Source: an uncultured Clostridia bacterium (GTDB taxonomy: Bacteria; Bacillota; Clostridia; Christensenellales; Borkfalkiaceae). From it: a stretch of 9,949 bases of DNA. The translations under genes and the position numbers were made by a program. Within the stretch, counting starts at the first letter, position 1, and every line of letters begins with the position of its first letter. The stretch lies in contig CALWBJ010000039.1 of the NCBI GenBank assembly GCA_944376035.1, positions 1 through 9,949 on the forward strand, given 5' to 3'. The notes beneath the pieces were generated by a model. It was not told the DNA's origin. It ran no database searches and worked only from the letters and a program-made list of their open reading frames with translations. This document shows positions 1 to 5,941 of this stretch, one piece after another.

Positions 1-2547
1 AAGATACCAGCCGTCGGGATTGCCGAGCGCGTCTTCAATCTCAAAATCATAATTGGGCTCATAGGTCTTTCTCGTTACATTAACATCGTCAAACCAGACA
101 GTGTGTCCCTCGCCTGCCACTCCCGAAATGCTGAAACGCAAAATAGCGGTTGCAGCGTCTTCTGCCGTCCTGAAAGGTATTCTGACGTTTACCCAGCCGT
201 CGGGGTTTTCAACGGTTATCGTATTACCGTAAACCCAGTAAAGGTACGGGAACGACAATGTGTCGGTAATCTGAGTATATGGCGGCAGATGGTAATAGAC
301 CGTGCTGTGAGCCGCTCCGCCCGTAACGGTTTTCTGCTGAATAACGGGAGACACGATGGCCTCGTAATTGACGTCGCTCTTGACCCAGAAACTCAGTTCG
401 TAATCGCTGTTGCCCTCGACGGAAAATTCCGCGCTTGCCACAAGCCCGTTCTGAACGTCTTGTATTTTGCCCGAGTTCCGGCTCTTCGTGCCGTCATAGG
501 TGTCGCTGTCTTTTACTATCGCGCCCGCGCCGCTCGTCCAGGCATGACCGCCCAGTTCGAAATCACAATTGAGTTCGTCTCTGGCGTCCGAAAGTTCAAG
601 ATTAACGCTCCTTATGCCGAAAGACATTGCAGAAGAACTCTGAACAAAAATACTGATATCTATGTTATTAACGCCCGCAGGCAACTCAAATTCCAATTCA
701 ACCGTCTGCCAGTTATCCGAGTTCTCAAACTGTACGGTGGTATAAAACGGAGTAAGACCGTCAACAGGAGTGCGGTATTTATCCGCATAAGGAGTGATTC
801 TCACTTTGAGATTTTCTCTGACTTCGCTGTTGCCGCTGAAACCGAAAACAATTTTATGAGTGTATCCGCCGTAAGCGAAAGACTGCGTCGCTATACCGGC
901 GGTTGATTGATCTGCCGTCTTACTTATGGTGATACCGTCGCCCGACGTATTTACCGAACCGCCGAGTATGCCCCAATAATCGGGGTATCCCGCCGTTACG
1001 GACGAAAAATTCCCGTTAAGTACCATGGTATCGGCTACTTCGTCTGTTTCTGTAACCTTTATGTCGGTAAAATAATGTTCCGAATCCGTCCAGACGCCCG
1101 CCTCAACCTGGTTGTTCGCGCGGAGATATATTTTAGGATTCTCGTATCCTTCGGAAACGGTAAATTTATATTGGTATTCTTTCCAGTCTCCGTTCATTTC
1201 TGTGGCGGTAACCGTTATAATCGCTCCCGTTCCGTCGGGTTTGGTTATATTAAGATGCGACGCGGCTATATCTTCGCCCGTATTCTTAATCTTAACCGAG
1301 AGTATATACGCTCTTCCCACCTCAAATTTTTTGTTTAAAGTCATGAATACGTCGGTAACGCGCTTTCCGCTCGCTTCTCCGTCTCCTGATTTTGTAATAC
1401 GCAGGGCTTTTCCGTAAACAGGGTCGTCCACAATATCGACCACCCCTGTCGGGTCGCCGTAATTATTTACCGTCCAGCCGCTCATTCCCTCAGAAAAATC
1501 GCCGTTTACGACTATAGGTTCAATCTCGAATTCTTTCAGCGTAAACTCGGAAAAAATACACTCTGTTTTTTCTTCGCCTGAAAGGTCGATTTTTAAACTC
1601 ATGCCCTCGCAGGCGGCAGTCGCCGTAAAATTAACGGACGCTTTTGTCCATACCCCGTTGGTCGCGAGAATTTCTATTTCCGTATCCGAAATCTTGTTGC
1701 CGTTGCCGTCGGTATAGTATACCGAGCCTATACCGCTTGAAAAAAGCGCGTCGTTACGGTAACGGAAACTGAGCGTATAAGTATTTCCGTTTACAAGCGG
1801 CTGAGTTTCGGGCGCGTGAGTAACTTCGCGCTTAACACCTTCCTCTTTGACCACTCTCAAAGCGTTGCCCTTTTCCGCTCCGGCATCGGTTAAAATATCG
1901 CTTGCATAAATTCCTTCCCAGTCGCTCGTCCCTTTTGTAAAGTTACCGTTATTGAGAAGTCCGCCGGGCTGCTTTGTCACCTGAACGTCGGCAATATAAA
2001 TGGTATCGCCTACGTTTGAGCCGTTATAAAGCTGAAAACTTATATAATCGTCGCTTGCAGGCTCAACTGCCGTATACTCAAAAGAATACTTAGTCCACTC
2101 CGTTACCGGGTTAATGGCGATTTTAGTGTGTCCGAGAAGCCCGGGATCGGTTTCCGCGCTGATATAGTTCCCCGAGCCGTTGTGAACGGTGGGCATAAAT
2201 CTGAGAAAAGAACTTATGGTCTCACTCGTTTTCAGTCGGTATGATATGTCGTAAGTCTCTCCGACCTGAAAATCAATCGGAAACTGTACGTTAATCATTC
2301 CTCTGAAACCTATAACTTCTATTTTATATACTTCGCCGTATTCGGGGTCGGGCTCGGATTCCAGACCGTAAATTACTTTACTCGGGTCGGGCTGAGTATC
2401 GAAATACGCCGTGTGGAAACTGAACAGGTTTGCCCCCGCGGCGCGAGTCCCTATTGTTACAGTCGGCAGGTAAGGAAAAACTATCGCTAAGGCAAAAAAC
2501 AGCGTTGCCAAAGTCAAAAGAAGTTTCTGTACGGAAATTTTTTTCAT
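1..2547 (-). CDS. Large secreted multi-module protein with tandem carbohydrate-binding-like beta-sandwich domains, partial (C-terminus outside window)
   Basis: I translated this frame codon by codon and it is open for 849 codons from ATG at 2547 to the left edge, so only the N-terminal part is visible. A GAGGAG ribosome binding site lies just upstream of the ATG. Residues 1 to about 39 are a signal peptide: MKK, a hydrophobic stretch from about 9 to 30, then small residues (RAAGA). Five repeated modules follow at about 43-195, 197-342, 345-502, 507-655 and 658-826, and a sixth begins near 829. Several open with an N-G-[ND]-F type motif (NNGNF, VNGDF, LNGNF), or a looser version (NCDFE, NYDFE), with a W a few residues later. 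They tend to close with a [FY]-x-D-[IV]-x-V strand (YIADVQV, YFTDIKV, WFDDVNV). This is the pattern of CBM4/9-type galactose-binding-like domains. No catalytic domain is seen in the visible part. The protein is probably exported and binds glycan or cell-wall polymer; any enzyme or anchor domain would lie beyond the edge. It is a relative of the protein at 3043-5244. Confidence 0.93.
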   Translation of the reverse strand, partial: MKKISVQKLLLTLATLFFALAIVFPYLPTVTIGTRAAGANLFSFHTAYFDTQPDPSKVIYGLESEPDPEYGEVYKIEVIGFRGMINVQFPIDFQVGETYDISYRLKTSETISSFLRFMPTVHNGSGNYISAETDPGLLGHTKIAINPVTEWTKYSFEYTAVEPASDDYISFQLYNGSNVGDTIYIADVQVTKQPGGLLNNGNFTKGTSDWEGIYASDILTDAGAEKGNALRVVKEEGVKREVTHAPETQPLVNGNTYTLSFRYRNDALFSSGIGSVYYTDGNGNKISDTEIEILATNGVWTKASVNFTATAACEGMSLKIDLSGEEKTECIFSEFTLKEFEIEPIVVNGDFSEGMSGWTVNNYGDPTGVVDIVDDPVYGKALRITKSGDGEASGKRVTDVFMTLNKKFEVGRAYILSVKIKNTGEDIAASHLNITKPDGTGAIITVTATEMNGDWKEYQYKFTVSEGYENPKIYLRANNQVEAGVWTDSEHYFTDIKVTETDEVADTMVLNGNFSSVTAGYPDYWGILGGSVNTSGDGITISKTADQSTAGIATQSFAYGGYTHKIVFGFSGNSEVRENLKVRITPYADKYRTPVDGLTPFYTTVQFENSDNWQTVELEFELPAGVNNIDISIFVQSSSAMSFGIRSVNLELSDARDELNCDFELGGHAWTSGAGAIVKDSDTYDGTKSRNSGKIQDVQNGLVASAEFSVEGNSDYELSFWVKSDVNYEAIVSPVIQQKTVTGGAAHSTVYYHLPPYTQITDTLSFPYLYWVYGNTITVENPDGWVNVRIPFRTAEDAATAILRFSISGVAGEGHTVWFDDVNVTRKTYEPNYDFEIEDALGNPDGWYL

Positions 2548-2653
2548 ATATCTCCTCATTGTGTAGCGTAAAGTTTATTGAATGTTTATGAATGCTTCGA
2601 TTTATAGAAAAACAGCCGTATTTTCCGAAAATTTCCGAAGCAAAAAGTTTAAT

Positions 2654-2662
2654 AGTATAACA
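2654..2662 (-). promoter_or_regulatory. Possible extended -10 promoter element for the large secreted gene
   Basis: Read on the minus strand this is TGTTATACT, a TGn extended -10 with a TATACT hexamer, a little over 100 bases upstream of the ATG at 2547. No good -35 hexamer is present at the usual spacing, and the region is AT-rich enough for chance matches. The separation from the upstream gene by a strong hairpin makes an independent promoter plausible. Confidence 0.3.
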
Positions 2663-2718
2663 ACAAGAATTAAAAGGTATTTTAAATTCTTTTATTACAG
2701 TTTCCGCAATTTCAGAAA

Positions 2719-2776
2719 TATATTGCCGAAACCTCGGGCGCCGCAGAGTTCTGCGGCGCCCGACATCCGCAATATA
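2719..2776. terminator. Strong two-part hairpin, possible terminator or structured element
   Basis: The inner stem is a perfect 13-base-pair GC-rich hairpin, 2734-2746 with 2751-2763, around the four-base loop AGTT. Outside it, TATATTGC (2719-2726) pairs perfectly with GCAATATA (2769-2776), leaving an asymmetric internal loop of 7 and 5 bases. It lies downstream of the minus-strand pair 5244-2914, where a terminator is expected. Neither direction has a run of T after the stem, so it is not a textbook intrinsic terminator. It could be an RNA-stabilising structure or a copy of a dispersed repeat. Confidence 0.5.
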
Positions 2777-2913
2777 AAATTTTATAAAACTTTAAATAAG
2801 ATGTTTATTTTATTATTTACAGGTCTTTTTTACAGAGTTTTACTCTCTAAAAGACTTAATTTTTTCCCGCAGTTGAGTTTCATCGTTACGGATATTTGAA
2901 ATTATTATGAATA

Positions 2914-3030
2914 TCAGTTCCAGAAAGTTCCGTTATCTATCTCCGTGCCGTATTCCGTTCCGCTCGCCATTATCACGTCCGTTATACTTTCCGGATTCAT
3001 TATTATTTCAGGATTTTTATATTCTTTCAT
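2914..3030 (-). CDS. Small protein of 38 residues, function unknown
   Basis: The ATG at 3030 follows the TAA of the upstream secreted-protein gene by 12 bases. A GGAG ribosome binding site sits directly after that TAA, 8 bases before the ATG, and the frame ends in TGA at 2914-2916. The spacing indicates a two-gene transcription unit with likely coupled translation. The peptide begins MKEYKNPEI, has the central stretch TDVIMASG (residues 17-24), and ends GTFWN. It has no signal peptide, no membrane segment and no cysteine. From memory, many gut Clostridia encode short peptides of the form MK-x-Y-x-x-P-E ... D-V-I-x-x-S-G, often annotated only as hypothetical; this fits that pattern, but I could not search. 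The YxxP near the start also resembles leader peptides recognised by lasso-peptide enzymes, yet no maturation enzyme is present in the window. Function is unknown. Confidence 0.75.
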   Translation of the reverse strand: MKEYKNPEIIMNPESITDVIMASGTEYGTEIDNGTFWN

Positions 3031-3042
3031 TTTATTCTCTCC

Positions 3043-5244
3043 TTACTCCGCTATATAACTTTCAAGTTTCGCTCTCGTCTCACCGTCATAGCAACTGTAT
3101 GTCCCGTCGCCTACTTCGTATATATACTCTCCTCCCGCTTCGGCTCTGACGTCGTTTAACGCCGCCTCCGCTACTTCGCTTAACGACCTCGTTATTACAT
3201 CCGCGTATATATACGTTACGCTGTCCCCTTTATGCACTTCGATATACGCCCTCGCGCTTATCTTACTTCCGTAATGAGCCTCGTCTATCCCTTCGATATA
3301 CCCGGATATCGTTATCTTATCCGCGCTCTCCGCCCAGTATCCTGCGCCGTTCTCTATCTTAACCGCTCCTGCCGTGTCCACCGTCAACTGTTCGCTTGTC
3401 AGTTCTCCGCCTTTGAGTATCGTTCCTATTTTATAAGAGTCGCAGTCTAATCCTTCAAGTTGCGCTTTGTCAAACTCCGATATGAACCTTATGCTCGCCT
3501 TGTCGCTCACTCTTACGGAAGCGCCGATTGTTGCTATCGATTCATTCTCTGCCGTAAACGTCCCTTCATACTCTGTCCCTTCGCTGCTCGCTCCGCAGTA
3601 TATGCAAGATTTATAATATACCGCGCCTTCGGTTGACGTTGCGGGTGTCTTTAAATATATTTCACTCGCTACTTCCGCCGTAAATACATGCTCTCTCGGT
3701 ACTACTTTGACGTCGGAAAGATATACCGTATCGCCCAAAGCCATTGCGTTGCCGTATATGAACTTTAACGCGCCCCTGAAATCTTCTCCTTCGTGGGTAT
3801 ATGTGAATATGCACTTTTTCCATACGTTGGGCGTCGTGGTTTTTGAAGATACCATAAGTCCGCGGTCAATCTCACCCATTACGATCTGATGACCGGCAGC
3901 GTCATATATTGCCGGCTGGAAATACAGCCCGTCGCTTATTTCATTAGTCATTACCCAATAAGATATATCGTAAGAAACACCGGATACAAAGTCTATGTTA
4001 TTCCACAGTTCGTATACGCCGGTCCCCTCTTGCGTACGTACGTTATAGAAAACCTCAGCACCCGAAACGGGAGAAGTTACGTATTGCTCATAACCGAATT
4101 CGATTGTTTCCACAGCGTTATCCGTCCCCCAGAAGACGTTGTCGAAATCGTATACGTTCGAGCAGTCAGACTCATATAGCGGCACGCCGCGTTCGAGTTT
4201 GTCTATCCTTATATCGGTAAATTCATAAACGTCGCCCGCCTTGATGTTGTTCCATATATTTATACTGAGCGCGTTGCTTCCCGTGCTGGGAGCCTGTGCG
4301 GGGCTGAATACAAATGAGAAATTCATCGCGAAATCAACAAACCATCTCGGTTCTATATGCATCACACTCAAATTACTCACCGTTCCGTTGAGGTATCCGA
4401 GAGGCATTATGCGGAAATTGCTTGCGTCAGACCCCTTGGTCACGGCAAGATTAAACGAAAGTCTGTAATCATATCCTTCTTCCCAAGCCACGTTTGTATA
4501 GAAAGAGTTTACGCTCGCAACATCCTTAACAAAGGTAAGCGTATTCTTATTACCCTCGGAAACGTAGTTGAAAACCGTCTCGCGCTTAGCGTCGCCTTCC
4601 GCATAGTAAGCAGTCCCTTCGCCTTTTGTAAAGCCGGCAAACGAAGTACTGTCCGCACTGAACAGATTATCCTTTTGCGCATTTTTTACAACCTGCATAT
4701 TGGAAATGTAAAATTCATCGCCTTCCGCAAGATAAATATTGAACGCAAAAGCATTCATTCCCGACGTGGCATCCGCAGTCGGAGTGTAAACAAATGACAA
4801 GGTCTTCCATTCGGGAGTTGCAGAATCTATTCTGTGAAAGCCGTAAGGAAGAACGTCGTTGACAATACCTCCGTTCAGAAGTATATAGGCGTCCGCCAAA
4901 GTCCCTGTTACAACATCGCTCGTTTTATAACTCAAGGTTATATCGTAAGTAACGCCTGCTTCCCACTTGACGTCGAAAGCATACCAACGCAAAGTTGTAC
5001 TGGTGGCAAATGCCGTTAGCTTAACGTAATCGCCGTACTCGGCGTCCGTCCCATAAGTCATTCTGTAATACTGGGACGCACCGCCCGAATCAGGGAAATA
5101 CATTTTTGTAATGTTTGTAATGCTTTCTCCTGCCGCGACGGCGGGTTTGGACGGCGCCGAAGTCATCGCAAGCGGCATCATTGCAACCGCAAAAGCCACA
5201 ATCGCAAATACCGCAAGTATTTTTTGCAATGCAGTTTTTTTCAT
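3043..5244 (-). CDS. Secreted multi-module protein with three carbohydrate-binding-like domains and a clostridial C-terminal module
   Basis: The 733-residue protein starts at an ATG preceded by AAGGAG with 8-base spacing. Residues 1 to about 38 form a signal peptide (MKK, hydrophobic 9-28, ending AVAA). Three beta-sandwich modules follow at about 40-188, 191-350 and 353-517. Repeated landmarks support this: GVTYDITLSYKTS (97-109) and GVSYDISYWVMT (422-433) are alike, and each module ends in a strand such as FYISNMQVV, YEFTDIRI or VYLSDVKVV. Residues 518-567 are a linker with one CxxC pair, C547 and C550. Residues 568-733 form a separate module, from GASVRVSDKASIRF to RSLSEVAEAALND, recognisable from memory in clostridial secreted proteins but unnamed. 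No catalytic domain or sortase motif is visible, so the likely role is extracellular binding of glycan or wall polymer. It is related to the protein at 1-2547 by signal peptide style and module landmarks. The last 650 or so bases differ in composition from the rest. Confidence 0.93.
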   Translation of the reverse strand: MKKTALQKILAVFAIVAFAVAMMPLAMTSAPSKPAVAAGESITNITKMYFPDSGGASQYYRMTYGTDAEYGDYVKLTAFATSTTLRWYAFDVKWEAGVTYDITLSYKTSDVVTGTLADAYILLNGGIVNDVLPYGFHRIDSATPEWKTLSFVYTPTADATSGMNAFAFNIYLAEGDEFYISNMQVVKNAQKDNLFSADSTSFAGFTKGEGTAYYAEGDAKRETVFNYVSEGNKNTLTFVKDVASVNSFYTNVAWEEGYDYRLSFNLAVTKGSDASNFRIMPLGYLNGTVSNLSVMHIEPRWFVDFAMNFSFVFSPAQAPSTGSNALSINIWNNIKAGDVYEFTDIRIDKLERGVPLYESDCSNVYDFDNVFWGTDNAVETIEFGYEQYVTSPVSGAEVFYNVRTQEGTGVYELWNNIDFVSGVSYDISYWVMTNEISDGLYFQPAIYDAAGHQIVMGEIDRGLMVSSKTTTPNVWKKCIFTYTHEGEDFRGALKFIYGNAMALGDTVYLSDVKVVPREHVFTAEVASEIYLKTPATSTEGAVYYKSCIYCGASSEGTEYEGTFTAENESIATIGASVRVSDKASIRFISEFDKAQLEGLDCDSYKIGTILKGGELTSEQLTVDTAGAVKIENGAGYWAESADKITISGYIEGIDEAHYGSKISARAYIEVHKGDSVTYIYADVITRSLSEVAEAALNDVRAEAGGEYIYEVGDGTYSCYDGETRAKLESYIAE

Positions 5245-5328
5245 CTCTCTTTCTCCTTAAAAATATATTTTAAATTTATTAATGTAATTTAAAAATCCAA
5301 TTTGGTAATATAATTTATAACAAATACT

Positions 5329-5375
5329 GAATACCGTAATAAATATCTTTATTGAATACTGCAATAAATACCTTC
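5329..5375. repeat. Two near-identical 22-base direct repeats, possible regulator sites
   Basis: Copies at 5329-5350 and 5354-5375 match at 18 of 22 positions with a 25-base period, and all four differences are C/T changes. The core YAATAAATAYCTT occurs at 5337-5349 and 5362-5374, and again at 5532-5544 inside the inverted repeat. TTTATTG (5348-5354) and CAATAAA (5362-5368) also form an inverted pair around a 7-base spacer. The site lies 85-130 bases upstream of the secreted-protein start at 5244, a reasonable place for regulator binding, although the AT-rich background weakens the case. Confidence 0.5.
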
Positions 5376-5427
5376 GATTTGCAGTTAAAAAGATTTAAAT
5401 AAATTTATAAAATCCGACAAATACCTG

Positions 5428-5467
5428 TCTTTGCGCTTTTGCGCAAAGATAAAAGGCTAGCCTTTTA
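5428..5467. terminator. Hairpin plus adjacent palindrome followed by T runs on the plus strand
   Basis: TCTTTGCGC (5428-5436) and GCGCAAAGA (5441-5449) form a perfect 9-base-pair stem around TTTT. It is immediately followed by the perfect 18-base palindrome TAAAAGGCTAGCCTTTTA (5450-5467), then runs of seven T at 5469-5475 and 5480-5486. On the plus strand this looks like an intrinsic terminator, but no plus-strand gene lies upstream in the region. It may end a short leader or non-coding transcript, or the palindrome may be an operator. Confidence 0.4.
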
Positions 5468-5528
5468 ATTTTTTTATCGTTTTTTTACCTAATAACAGAT
5501 TAATGAATAATTCTGATTAGATATATTA

Positions 5529-5555
5529 TTTCAATAAATATCTTATTTATTGAAA
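5529..5555. repeat. Perfect inverted repeat with 12-base arms
   Basis: TTTCAATAAATA (5529-5540) and TATTTATTGAAA (5544-5555) are exact reverse complements around the spacer TCT. The left arm carries the same CAATAAATA core as the direct repeats about 160-190 bases away. This is consistent with a dimeric operator, although it is made of A and T almost throughout. Confidence 0.5.
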
Positions 5556-5941
5556 GTTTTTTTAATAATTTAACAGTCACTTAAAACTTACATTATATTT
5601 ACTGATACATAATCAAAATAACACTAAATAAAAGTGTTGTCAATACCCATTTTATTTTTTAGCGTGTTTGTTTTAAGTTTTATAAAAAATACAATACAAA
5701 TTTTTATAAAATTTATTGTCTCCTATTTTATATAAACCTAATAATAAAATATATTTTATAAAATTACCAATTAAAAAGCCGTAAATACGATAATCGGCGC
5801 ATAATCAAAAAAGTTTGCTTTTTTTAATTTATAATGATAAAATTTTAACATATTTATTGCATTAATTAAAATTTATGATAATATATAATCAATTATATCA
5901 AATGTATTAAATACGGAAAGACAATTCCGAAAGAGGTTAAA

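Larger units (their letters stand above)
2548..2913. other. Non-coding intergenic region between two minus-strand genes
   Basis: This 366-base AT-rich stretch separates the 38-codon gene from the first large secreted gene. It holds the two-part hairpin at 2719-2776, a weaker imperfect hairpin at 2821-2857 (outer arms paired at 2821-2829 with 2849-2857, including one G-U pair; inner stem AGAGT/ACTCT), and a possible promoter near 2654-2662. A 105-codon open frame on the plus strand crosses the region, but it has no ribosome binding site and runs straight through the hairpins, so I do not call it a gene. Confidence 0.7.
5245..5941. other. Long AT-rich divergent intergenic region
   Basis: This 697-base stretch lies between divergently transcribed genes and must contain the promoters of both. 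It is dominated by A and T runs, so many TATAAT-like hexamers occur (for example plus-strand 5309-5314 and 5884-5889) and none can be chosen with confidence. It contains near-identical repeats at 5329-5375, a hairpin plus palindrome at 5428-5467 followed by T runs, a 12-base-arm inverted repeat at 5529-5555, and a small hairpin (CGGAA/TTCCG) at 5914-5929 just before the ribosome binding site of the plus-strand gene. I see no convincing protein gene in it. Confidence 0.8.

Noticed and set aside
103..1417. Plus-strand open frames of 267, 143 and 101 codons
   Set aside because: They lie antisense to the continuous 849-codon minus-strand frame, which has a signal peptide and repeated modules. The plus frames give arginine-rich, motif-free products without ribosome binding sites.
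2582..2899. Plus-strand 105-codon open frame
   Set aside because: There is no ribosome binding site, the composition is low-complexity and basic, and it runs through two hairpins. It is best explained as chance in a non-coding region.
2914..3030. Calling the 38-residue gene a lasso-peptide precursor
   Set aside because: YxxP and ring-sized acidic positions are present, but the usual penultimate leader Thr is missing and no lasso protease, cyclase or recognition-element gene is in the window.
5807..5824. Hairpin AAAAAAG-TTTG-CTTTTTT before the hydrolase-like gene
   Set aside because: It is made almost only of A and T, with a weak stem, and is expected by chance in this background.
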